A stretch of 64,000 bases of DNA from Phycisphaerae bacterium (GTDB lineage Bacteria > Planctomycetota > Phycisphaerae > UBA1845). The position numbers and the translations under genes are program-made. The DNA lies in the NCBI GenBank assembly GCA_029260015.1, contig JAJDEB010000036.1, forward strand, positions 968,554 through 1,032,553, read 5' to 3'. This document shows positions 9,740 to 18,089 of this stretch, piece after piece (within the stretch, counting starts at the first letter, position 1; every line of letters begins with the position of its first letter). The notes below the pieces were generated by a model. It ran no database searches, was not told where the DNA came from, and saw only the letters and a list, made by a program, of their open reading frames with translations.

Positions 9740-10627
9740 ATGATATACGCATCACTCAAGGCGATCGGACGGTGCTGTCCGAATCATTGGCGACCATTCT
9801 TTCGCACTGCATTTCATGCCCGAAGTTTAAGAACCGCGCGGGTGCTCCATACCGAACGCCACTTCGAGACGACGGTGAGGCTACCGGGCTTTCCGGGGAC
9901 ATTTGGCCTGCGGACCGGTACTTCAGACGCAGAGTTCGTACGGATGCTGGCCAACGGTTATGACTTTCCGGAGTATCGCATTCCGGTTCCGGTCAACCCG
10001 CAAGTGATCCTGGATTTTGGTGCGAACATTGGCGCGTCGGCGATCTTATTTGCGAAGCGCTATCCGCAGGCCCAAATTTTTGCGTTTGAGCCAAGGCCCG
10101 ACAACGTTCAGTTCCTCAAACAAAACGTTGCCGCTTACAAGAACGTCACTGTCGTGCCATACGGCGTGGGTCGGCGCACGGAAGAGCTCGACTATTACTT
10201 CTCGTGCTTGCCATCGAGCAACACCGGGGGATTCTACAACGACGGCAGCCTCTCATGGGCGACGCAGGGTCCGCACGCCGAAGTGATGAAACTGCCGGTT
10301 CTGGCGGTGGACGAAGCGTTTGAGCGATACGGAATCACGCGGGCTGACATCATCAAGATCGACTGTGAAGGTGCCGAGTTCGACATTCTCGAATCGATCC
10401 CCGAAGAAACGCTTGGCACCGTCGAAGTGATCGTCGGTGAGTTTCATGGAACGCGCAACGACGACATCAAGGCATTCCTCGAAAAACAGTTTAACGTGAA
10501 TTGGCAGCAAACCCACGAACGGTCAGCCGAACCCGACGGTGGTGGAATCGGCGTGTTTCAAGCCGTTCGAAAAACGCGTAACGCCAAAGTCGAATCAGCA
10601 AGCGCTTGCGAATTGGTTGGTGTGTAG
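9740..10627 (+). CDS. FkbM family methyltransferase
   Basis: 295 residues. SAM motif I is ILDFGANIGASAILFAKRYP (about 90-109), followed by the acidic loop FAFEPRPDNVQFLKQN and the FkbM signature IIKIDCEGAEFDIL at about 209-222. FkbM-type enzymes are O-methyltransferases, often acting on sugars of exopolysaccharides or glycolipids. It is divergent from the class I methyltransferase, with 288 bases between them that hold no other gene. The start is taken at the ATG (MIYASLKAIG); no strong ribosome site is visible there. Its role in surface glycan decoration is inferred from the neighbours. Confidence 0.9.
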   Translation: MIYASLKAIGRCCPNHWRPFFRTAFHARSLRTARVLHTERHFETTVRLPGFPGTFGLRTGTSDAEFVRMLANGYDFPEYRIPVPVNPQVILDFGANIGASAILFAKRYPQAQIFAFEPRPDNVQFLKQNVAAYKNVTVVPYGVGRRTEELDYYFSCLPSSNTGGFYNDGSLSWATQGPHAEVMKLPVLAVDEAFERYGITRADIIKIDCEGAEFDILESIPEETLGTVEVIVGEFHGTRNDDIKAFLEKQFNVNWQQTHERSAEPDGGGIGVFQAVRKTRNAKVESASACELVGV

Positions 10628-11185
10628 TTGCAACGATTGTCTGGCGCCATGGCAAGGTAAACCAATCGCCTCGTCAAATCTCCATAATGTTCAGACTTGG
10701 CAGGTGCTGCCACTGAAGTTTCACGTCATCTCGCGATTCACTTCGACCATTCCGTGATAACCGAATAGCCCCGCAAGGGCGTAATCCGCCGGACTTGCAG
10801 CCAACGAACGCGCACCCTGGCGAGGCCAGATGGGCACTATCACATGCCAAAGGAGGAGAAAAAAGAGCGATCCGGGTATTCGTGCGGTGGGGAAGTTGCA
10901 CCGCCCTGGTCGGTGGGCAGCACGACGTTTTCACAACTCGTCGTACCCGGACCACACTATTTAAGAGACGTAATTGGTCGTGAGATGGAGCGCGCGAATT
11001 TGGTTTTTCTTGACGATCGTCAAAATTCACAAGCTCACGTGGCTTTTGGTGGTCCGAGAACGACATTTATTTCATTCATGCTTTAGTAATTGTTTCGGGT
11101 AGTCCGTTTCGATAGACTCGTGAGGATATTCAATTCTTTCCCCGAGCTTATGCAGAGGGGTTAAAAAAGTGCCGGGGCCGGAAAG
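10628..11185. other. Intergenic region, no gene seen
   Basis: 558 bases between the FkbM gene and the second sigma factor. Short frames are present on both strands but none looks like a protein. A purine-rich AAAGGAGGAG at about 10851 resembles a ribosome site but no start codon follows at usable distance. The region probably contains the sigma/kinase promoter. Confidence 0.5.
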
Positions 11186-11776
11186 TTGGCAATAGTAGAC
11201 GCACACAAAGCATTGCTGAAACACATGCCGGCTCTTCGGTTGCATATTGTGTCGTGCATTCCCAAACACTTCACCACTGAAATCGAAGCCGACGATGTCA
11301 TGCAGGATGTCTTGCAGGCGATGGTAAAGTTGCAAAATGCCGGCCGGTTTTCGCAAATCAAGAATTTGCCTGCCTATCTCGCTTGTACGGCGTCCGCCGT
11401 CATCGTTGACAAGATCCGAAAGATCGAAACAGAAAAACGAGGTGGTGGGAAGCGCGTCTTGCGTGAGCATGATCATGCCTCATTGGTAGGATTCCTCGAT
11501 CAAATATCGGGGGAACTCAGATCGCCCAGCGGCGAAGCGGCTGTTCATGAAGCGATCGCCTGGGTGCGGCAGGCACTCTTGAATCTTCCGAATGATCAGC
11601 GGATGGCCGTCGAACTTTGTCGCATCTCCGGAATGACCTGTGATGAAGCCGGCAAGCAAATGGGCAAGAGTCGTTCTGCGATTCATGGCTTGCTGCAACG
11701 AGGGCTACGGGGACTTCGAGTTGAGTTGAAGTCTCCAGAAAAATTTCTTAGTGATATCCCCACCGACACAGATTGA
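11186..11776 (+). CDS. ECF-type sigma-70 family RNA polymerase sigma factor
   Basis: 196 residues from a TTG with GGAAAG close upstream; the next candidate is the ATG at 11225. Region 2 shows EADDVMQDVLQAMVKL (about 32-47) and YLACTASAVIVDKIRK. Region 4 at about 125-185 shows ALLNLPNDQRMAVELCRISG, then DEAGKQMGKSRSAIHGLLQRG, a helix-turn-helix for the -35 element. It belongs to a different ECF subgroup from the factors at 2 and 21969, because region 2 and the linker do not align with their MRRILVDYAR block. It is followed at once by a kinase gene (13 bases to the preferred TTG, or overlapping if the upstream GTG is used), so the pair is almost certainly one transcript. Confidence 0.9.
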   Translation: MAIVDAHKALLKHMPALRLHIVSCIPKHFTTEIEADDVMQDVLQAMVKLQNAGRFSQIKNLPAYLACTASAVIVDKIRKIETEKRGGGKRVLREHDHASLVGFLDQISGELRSPSGEAAVHEAIAWVRQALLNLPNDQRMAVELCRISGMTCDEAGKQMGKSRSAIHGLLQRGLRGLRVELKSPEKFLSDIPTDTD

Positions 11777-11789
11777 CAGAGGTGATTTG

Positions 11790-14573
11790 TTGAAGCCAGC
11801 CCGCACACCCGACAAATCATTCGAGCGAGAGTTGGATGCTGCGATCAGTCAGATCGACTCTCAACTCCGCGCCGGAAAGTTGCTTTCCGATATCGATCTG
11901 GAAAGCAAGTACTCTCACCTCATGCCCGAACTGCAGGAACGCTCCCGCGACCTGCAGATGATTCTCTGGGCTGAGCGAGCGGCTAACTCTTCATTCGGTT
12001 GCAATGAGATTGAATCGACCGAATCTATCCAGGTTTCGGCGTTGGATGCGGCGCTACCTGGCTACGATGTGTCACACGTCATCGACAAGGGTGGGCAGGG
12101 AATCGTTTTTGGTGGTGTGCAGATTTCCACACAGCGTGATGTTGCGATCAAAGTCGTCAATGCCGGGAAGTTCACAAGCGAACGGCGGGTGAGACGGTTC
12201 GCCCGCGAGGTGCGGTTGGCATCGCGCCTCAATCTCCCGAACATTGTTCCCGTATTCGATAGCGGAGTTGTTGAGTCCCAGCCGTACTACGTCATGCCGC
12301 GGATCTACGGCATGCCCGTGGACAAGTATGCCCAACTCCATTTGCCGACGGCTAAACAACGCGTCGAGTTGATGGTGAAAATCGCCGAAGCGGTAAGCCG
12401 CGCCCACCAGCGAGGTGTCATTCATCGAGACCTAAAACCCACGAACATTTTGGTTGACGAACTAAACGGGGAACCGCAGATCGTCGATTTCGGATTGGCC
12501 AAAGCGCTGAATGCAGACGGTTCTGAAGACGACGAGAACCTGTCAATGATGGGACACCTCATCGGTACGCTTCCGTTCTTGAGCCCTGAACGGGCAACTG
12601 GCTTTGAGTCGCCAGACGTACGGGGCGATGTTTATGCACTGGGGGTTTTGATATTCGTGTTGCTGACGGGCACATATCCCTACGACCTTGGCAAGAACAA
12701 GGAAGAGGGAAGAATCAAGATTATCAACTCGAAGCCGCGTTCGCTCAGAGTCGCGCTCGAACTCTCCGAGGGCGTCGCCAATCTAAAGACAACTGAACTC
12801 AACGATGACCTTCAGGCGATCGTGTCGATGGCCATTGCCAAGGATCGTGGCGAACGATACCAGGGCGCAGCAGACTTTGCCGATGACTTACGCCGCTACC
12901 TGACTGGCGGAATCGTTCGAGCGAGAATCGATCAGCGATGGTATCTCACCCGCCAGATGCTGCGCAAATACAAAGTACATGCCATGGCCGCAATTGTCGT
13001 ATTCGGAATGCTCATATGGTCAAACATACAAATCCGATTCCATGAATCCGCCGCGAAGAAACAAAGAGATACCGCGCGCCAGTTTGCAGACTTAGCAGAG
13101 GGCACTTTGGGGCAAGTGGTCACTGAGATCAGCGAAGAGATCGAATCGTTGGCCGGCGGGAAAGAAGTTCGCAAGAGATTACTGGTCGGCGTATCAGATC
13201 GGATCGAAGGTTTGAGTCGATTGGGGCAATCCGACAAATCATTCACTTCGATCTCAATTTCACTGGGAGAAAAACTCGGCGATATCGCCCTGGCTGAAGG
13301 ACGCACCGTGGCGGCTGAACAGCATTTCATTCAATCAGCCACGCAACTGGCAAGCGCTAAAGGCAAGCCGTCACGTGTGGATCAAGCGCGACTGTTTCGA
13401 AAAGCCGGCATCGCAGCCACTTCCGGAACTGCGCATTTTGAGAAATCCATCGACTTCGCTCAAAAAGCTTTGAGTCTCAACGAAACTGGTGCGAGAGAAG
13501 AATTGGCCCGGGTACTCGTCGAAGCGTCTGGAGCCGAGTTTTCGCAAGGCCAATACGAAAGCGCCGAGATGCGTATTGAAGACGCTCTTCGCACCATTTC
13601 GGATTCTTCTGACGATCGGTTCATCCTGACCCAAGCGCTTGAGCGCGATGGTGCCATCAAAAGCCGGCTGGGAGACATCGAAGGTGCCATCGAATCGTTG
13701 TTGCAATGCCTGAATATCTGCGACGATTTGCTCGAACTGCGACCATTCGATGTCAGTTTGAAGGAGCGTTACTTGGTAGCGAGTTCGAGGCTGAGCAATG
13801 CGTTGTGGGTGCAAGGCAAGCCCCAAGAAGCCCTCGAACATGGACGAACGGCTGCTGAATTGGGACAATACCTTTTCAGGGCTGACTCGGGGAACCAGGT
13901 ATTCCAACGCGATTATGTTCGGGCATGCAATCAATACGCCTCTCTGCTGCGAGAGTCAGGCGACGTCTCCCGCGCCACGAAAGTTGCGGCCGTCGCGGTT
14001 CTTCAATCCCAAACACCGCTGGTCAACGAACAAGACGACACGGAGCGACTTCGACTCACGGGATTTTCACTCTTGGAACGAGCGCAGTGTTTTGAGTCCG
14101 CTCGCAAATTCGCCCAAGCTCGAGACGACGTATTGGATGCAATCAAAATTCGTAGCGAACTCGTCGCACGTCAGCCGAACCACCTTGCATATCGTGCAGA
14201 GTTGGCGGCTGCCCACATCGCTGCCAGCACCATCAGCGATAGTCTTTTCTGTTTTGAAGAATCGCGTAGTCACCTTGAACGCGCGATCGATATCTATCAC
14301 GGACTTGTTTCTGAGCAGCCCGGTTTGCCTGACAACATCATCGATCTAGTCATGGCCAAGGTTGATTTTGCGGCATGGCACATGGAACGACGAACGGCGA
14401 GTGACAACGCTCTTGCGCAACCCCACCTTGATGAAGCGAAAATGCTCCTTGAACCGGTGATTTCTTCAACCAGATCAGGTGACGCCAATCCGATGGTTGC
14501 CCGCATACTCGATGCCATCAGATTCAATCAGGAATTGCTTGAAAAGCGTGCCAAAGAATTTGCTTCGAGTTAG
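11790..14573 (+). CDS. Membrane Ser/Thr protein kinase with C-terminal helical/TPR repeats
   Basis: 927 residues from the TTG at 11790, preferred because AGAGGTGA lies five bases upstream; a GTG at 11751 inside the sigma gene would add 13 residues. The kinase domain (about 90-370) is canonical: DKGGQGIVFGG loop, VAIKVV lysine, HRDLKPTN near residue 212, VDFGLAK, LSPERA. A single transmembrane helix lies at about 398-415. The remaining 500 residues are TPR-like helices with less regular spacing than in the other two kinases of the window. By family knowledge it phosphorylates Ser/Thr on partners, perhaps including its cognate sigma factor. The sensor input is unknown. Confidence 0.92.
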   Translation: MKPARTPDKSFERELDAAISQIDSQLRAGKLLSDIDLESKYSHLMPELQERSRDLQMILWAERAANSSFGCNEIESTESIQVSALDAALPGYDVSHVIDKGGQGIVFGGVQISTQRDVAIKVVNAGKFTSERRVRRFAREVRLASRLNLPNIVPVFDSGVVESQPYYVMPRIYGMPVDKYAQLHLPTAKQRVELMVKIAEAVSRAHQRGVIHRDLKPTNILVDELNGEPQIVDFGLAKALNADGSEDDENLSMMGHLIGTLPFLSPERATGFESPDVRGDVYALGVLIFVLLTGTYPYDLGKNKEEGRIKIINSKPRSLRVALELSEGVANLKTTELNDDLQAIVSMAIAKDRGERYQGAADFADDLRRYLTGGIVRARIDQRWYLTRQMLRKYKVHAMAAIVVFGMLIWSNIQIRFHESAAKKQRDTARQFADLAEGTLGQVVTEISEEIESLAGGKEVRKRLLVGVSDRIEGLSRLGQSDKSFTSISISLGEKLGDIALAEGRTVAAEQHFIQSATQLASAKGKPSRVDQARLFRKAGIAATSGTAHFEKSIDFAQKALSLNETGAREELARVLVEASGAEFSQGQYESAEMRIEDALRTISDSSDDRFILTQALERDGAIKSRLGDIEGAIESLLQCLNICDDLLELRPFDVSLKERYLVASSRLSNALWVQGKPQEALEHGRTAAELGQYLFRADSGNQVFQRDYVRACNQYASLLRESGDVSRATKVAAVAVLQSQTPLVNEQDDTERLRLTGFSLLERAQCFESARKFAQARDDVLDAIKIRSELVARQPNHLAYRAELAAAHIAASTISDSLFCFEESRSHLERAIDIYHGLVSEQPGLPDNIIDLVMAKVDFAAWHMERRTASDNALAQPHLDEAKMLLEPVISSTRSGDANPMVARILDAIRFNQELLEKRAKEFASS

Positions 14574-14609
14574 TGTCGAAGCTCGTTTCGCTTCTTCAAA
14601 GATGGTCGA

Positions 14610-15671
14610 CTAAGGTTTGCAGTCACCGGTAAATGTGAATTGCTCGCCGGCTTGAATCATTTCAAAATCTGAAACCCGAAGTGCGTCGAGGTCGCGGGTG
14701 TCAAGCAATCCATCCCACTTGATGTCGCTGAATCGATCGCTTTGAGCGGTGAGCGCGATGTTGCCAGCATCGGAGAGAAACATGCCATGGCGCTGCATCG
14801 CTTGGGCTACAACGCGGGCGCCATCGCTGGGAAGCGACTCCAGCGGATAGTCCGATCGCAGTCGAAACCGCGCACCATAGGGTGGGGCGAATGGACCTCC
14901 GCTGGTTGCTCCAGTCGAGTGGGTGGCTGGCGTGACGTACGTTCGATTGCGAATCCGGGCGTTGGGCAAGATGAATCGAATGGCGTGATCGATGCTGCCG
15001 GCTTGCACTTCCTGCGGTGTAAACAAAAGTGACGCAATGGGGAAACCGGCAGCGTCGGCGCTGGTGCAATCGGAACCTCGCGGGTCGGTGTCGTAATCGC
15101 GAGACAATTCCCAGACCGTCAGGCATCCGCCGAAGAACTGCCCGTCGACAATATTAGCCCGCCACATTTCGTAGAGCATATCGGTGGATTCATCAACAAC
15201 GATCAAGTGACAGTCTCCGTCACTTTCACATTCGTAACCGCTCTCACCTTCAAGTGCTCCGCCGATCGGCACGGGCACATCGTCCAGATCGCAATCGGGA
15301 GAGAAATGATCGTCCGTCGGCACGAATGATCGATACGGTGTGCTGGAACCAGCACGAAGCACTTCGATCGAGAAATCGATGCGCATTTCTCCGGTGCCCC
15401 ATCCGCCGTTTGCTTCCAGCCAATCGATGACATCATCAGATTCGGCATCGACAGGTGCATTTGAAATGTCTTCGTACCAGATCGACGTTTGAGAAAACCG
15501 GACCGATGCGCTAGACGCATTTAATGAATTCCCGGTGGCATCATTCGTTTCGCCTTGATTTGAATCGGCGTCATCATCCAAGTCGCCGCCGGGATTTATT
15601 TCGCATCCCAGCAGTAGGGGCCCCATCATCAACATCACGGCCCACCGAACCCAATAGGTTGAAGTCTGCAT
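14610..15671 (-). CDS. Predicted lipoprotein, function unknown
   Basis: 353 residues; GGAG precedes the ATG by nine bases. The first 23 residues form a lipoprotein signal peptide ending in the lipobox L-L-L-G-C, followed by an acidic linker (GGDLDDDADSNQGE). The rest is a soluble domain with several Cys and no recognised family; a C-terminal IKWDGLLDTRDLDAL stretch faintly resembles a dockerin-type calcium loop but is single and incomplete. It should be anchored to a membrane facing the periplasm. It ends 37 bases from the convergent kinase gene. Confidence 0.75.
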   Translation of the reverse strand: MQTSTYWVRWAVMLMMGPLLLGCEINPGGDLDDDADSNQGETNDATGNSLNASSASVRFSQTSIWYEDISNAPVDAESDDVIDWLEANGGWGTGEMRIDFSIEVLRAGSSTPYRSFVPTDDHFSPDCDLDDVPVPIGGALEGESGYECESDGDCHLIVVDESTDMLYEMWRANIVDGQFFGGCLTVWELSRDYDTDPRGSDCTSADAAGFPIASLLFTPQEVQAGSIDHAIRFILPNARIRNRTYVTPATHSTGATSGGPFAPPYGARFRLRSDYPLESLPSDGARVVAQAMQRHGMFLSDAGNIALTAQSDRFSDIKWDGLLDTRDLDALRVSDFEMIQAGEQFTFTGDCKP

Positions 15672-15857
15672 TTAAGGGTTCTCCGGCTCTTGGGTGCTGC
15701 ACCGCTTTGATGGAATTCCATTAAGCCTATTATTCGATTGCCGCCAACACAAGAACTCACCCTCCTTCATCCATACGGCTACAGAATGGGAAACGGCTGA
15801 CAGTCCCACATCGAGACCATCAGCCGTTTCGTATCGATTGGCGATGAAATTAAGTAC

Positions 15858-16487
15858 CTAGGCAGCAGTCTTCGTACCGTCTTTGAAGCTGACCTTGCAA
15901 TGGTCGCACGTTCCGTCGGTGACCATCGCGACAGCGCAGGCTTCGCACTTGGCTGCAGCGGCGCTTGTTAGCGTCTCGTGGGCAGCTTGACCTTCTTTCT
16001 GAGCGTCGGCATCCTTGTACATTCGCTTGGCTGCAAAATGCAGACTGCATGTTTCGCAAGCACCGTTTTCTTTCCAGGCTTTCTTACAGCCGTCACACCG
16101 AAACGCCATTTCGCTCTGGACGGGTTTGCCTTTGGCCAAGCGATACGCGACGACCGACTTGTAACCGCGCGGCACAACGATGTAGATGTTGCACTTTTCG
16201 CAGTGACCACCGCCCTCTGAGGCGGCTTTGCAGCCCGGACACTTCATGACCTCTTCGCGATTCAGCCGTTCGCTTGCCAGCACATCGAAAAGCTTTTTCG
16301 ATTTCATTTCGACGCCGAATGCGCTGCCCTTTTCGTGTTTGTCGCAGAAGTCGCTTTCGCCAGCACCAATGAGCATGCATTTTTCGCACATGTCATCGCC
16401 GGCATCTTCATTTTCGTCAGCCACCGACTTTGACACCAACGTCAAACACAAAACACTCAATCCCAACAGCAAAAACTTTCGCATCAT
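15858..16487 (-). CDS. Exported protein with repeated Cys-x2-Cys-x9-Cys-x2-Cys motifs
   Basis: 209 residues from the ATG at 16487 (AGGAG eight bases upstream). A signal peptide spans residues 1-22. Four Cys units follow: CEKC...CDKH (34-51), CPGC...CEKC (83-99), CDGC...CETC (131-147) and CEAC...CDHC (181-197). The last three have identical C-x2-C-x9-C-x2-C spacing with a conserved Gly or Asn-Gly just before the second pair. This looks like a chain of zinc-ribbon-like or metal-binding units in an exported protein. I do not recognise a named family. Possible roles are periplasmic metal buffering or a structural zinc protein; neither is shown by context. Confidence 0.75.
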   Translation of the reverse strand: MMRKFLLLGLSVLCLTLVSKSVADENEDAGDDMCEKCMLIGAGESDFCDKHEKGSAFGVEMKSKKLFDVLASERLNREEVMKCPGCKAASEGGGHCEKCNIYIVVPRGYKSVVAYRLAKGKPVQSEMAFRCDGCKKAWKENGACETCSLHFAAKRMYKDADAQKEGQAAHETLTSAAAAKCEACAVAMVTDGTCDHCKVSFKDGTKTAA

Positions 16488-16969
16488 AACTTGCACTCCT
16501 TTTCAAATACCCATCCGTTTCAGCACAATTGCCAACCGGACAATTCCGTTTTCTTTCTCGGGAGCAAGGATACGACTCGCATCGCGGTAACAGGGGAACC
16601 GAGATGCGGGCATGGCCGAATACTGTAGTCAGAGGATGACCTAGGACCAAACAAACCGGCAAAAACGTGTCAATAACGGTGATTTCGAATTTGTGTGCTG
16701 GGACTTGCGGATCGAGAGGCTCAACGACCCATTGCCTGTTCGCACGGTCTAAAGATTCGATCAGCCGACATCTCGCCATTGTCCAGGCCATTGTTGCAGC
16801 GAACAGCGTAAAACGAGCCAAAGTCCCGAAGAATCAGTCTTGAGTAATCTCTGACAATTCGGGACTTCGACTTTGTGCGATTATTGGGGCCTGCTGCGGG
16901 CAAGCGTCATGTCACTTCAGATCACGACGATGTTCGCGTCTCAAGACTGAGCAACGATAGTGGGTTCAA
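16488..16969. other. Intergenic region containing one inverted repeat
   Basis: 482 bases between two minus-strand genes. No credible coding frame. The only structure noticed is the inverted repeat at 16821-16867, listed separately. The promoter of the Cys-repeat gene should lie here. Confidence 0.5.
16821..16867. repeat. 10-base perfect inverted repeat
   Basis: AAGTCCCGAA at 16821-16830 is repeated as TTCGGGACTT at 16858-16867, with 27 bases between. No U-tract follows on either strand, so a terminator is not supported; it may be an operator-like or structural element. Confidence 0.55.
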
Positions 16970-17986
16970 TCAACTTGCCGCGAGACGCACGGCACGCCGG
17001 CTGAATCGAATCATGCCCAATCCCATCATCGTGTACATCATGATCGAAGCCGAACACGAACCACAGAGTAAATAGTTTGGAACGAATCGGGCTGAAAGTG
17101 TTGTGTCTTCAGTGATCTGTATCGGCCCGTATCTTCCGTCTTCGTTCAGTGAGACGGGCGACCCGTCAGAGAAGTACAATCCCGAAGAAATGCTGCAATC
17201 ATCGCTCGACGTGTAGACATAAATCCCTTCATTCAGGGGCACCTCTGCTTCGACAGATGTTGTGCCTTCCTCGGTATCGTAGTTGCCAAGATAGACCGAT
17301 AGTTCCCTGGCATTGTCAAAATACTCGAACCAGGCGCTTCCGCCGCCGCTACCGGAGTGTTCGATGCGGACGGTCGGGTTACCGCTTTCCGATTCAGGTT
17401 CTCCTTGCGTCTCGTCGCCGTTGCCAGTATCGGTGCCTTCATCGACACCATCGTTGCCGGGAACCTCTGTGTTCTCGCCGCCTTCGCCTGTTGGCGTGAC
17501 TGCGAACGTTGCGAGGCTGAACCCAACTGAATCCGACGCGAACAGTCGCATCGCTTCGCCAGCCGGAATGACCACACCGCCTTGGCTCATCTTCAAACCA
17601 GCCCCGCAAAACAAGTCGCCACCGACACTGGCGAGAGAGATCACGCTGCAACCGTTTTCGTGTTGATCCCACACAAAGAAGGCATCCCATCGGACATCTT
17701 CGTAGAATGTGATGCTCAACTCTTCCGATCCATTGATGACCGTATCCTGACCGTCAATGTCTTCCGAAGATGCGATGCCGAATTCTTCCGCATTGACGTT
17801 CAACGTGCCTATATTGGTTGAGAGAATCGCGTCGACCCCGCTGAAATTCAGCACCATCGACGAACCGCCATCCAGTTCTTCAACCGCGGGATCGACCAGG
17901 TTAAACTCGGCGGCTTGTACCGAAGCGGCTAGAGCAATGGACCAAACGATCCACACCGACATCTTCATTTTCATTGTTGCATTCAT
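16970..17986 (-). CDS. Exported protein with C-terminal hydrophobic helix and basic tail
   Basis: 338 residues from the ATG at 17986 (AAAAGGGG upstream; the ATG at 17992 is an alternative). A signal peptide ends at SVQAAEF (about residue 25). The first 165 residues form a beta-rich domain. A low-complexity Gly/Glu/Asn/Thr linker follows at about 168-210, then a second domain. The C-terminus is C-G-S-C, a hydrophobic helix (SIMMYTMMGLGMI) and R-F-S-R-R, the layout of protein-sorting tails such as PEP-CTERM or MYXO-CTERM, though the motif matches neither exactly. Probably surface-attached; function unknown. Confidence 0.72.
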   Translation of the reverse strand: MNATMKMKMSVWIVWSIALAASVQAAEFNLVDPAVEELDGGSSMVLNFSGVDAILSTNIGTLNVNAEEFGIASSEDIDGQDTVINGSEELSITFYEDVRWDAFFVWDQHENGCSVISLASVGGDLFCGAGLKMSQGGVVIPAGEAMRLFASDSVGFSLATFAVTPTGEGGENTEVPGNDGVDEGTDTGNGDETQGEPESESGNPTVRIEHSGSGGGSAWFEYFDNARELSVYLGNYDTEEGTTSVEAEVPLNEGIYVYTSSDDCSISSGLYFSDGSPVSLNEDGRYGPIQITEDTTLSARFVPNYLLCGSCSASIMMYTMMGLGMIRFSRRAVRLAAS

Positions 17987-18089
17987 TAACATACCCCTTT
18001 TGTCATTGCGCTCCGGCATTGAACCCCCAGATTCAAATTGTGCCATTGCAACCCATCAAACCCATCCATCAAGTACCGTTGAAACCCCA

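Noticed and set aside
10795..10983. Small frame after a GGAGG-like stretch
   Set aside because: The ribosome-like site lies inside the frame and not before a start codon.
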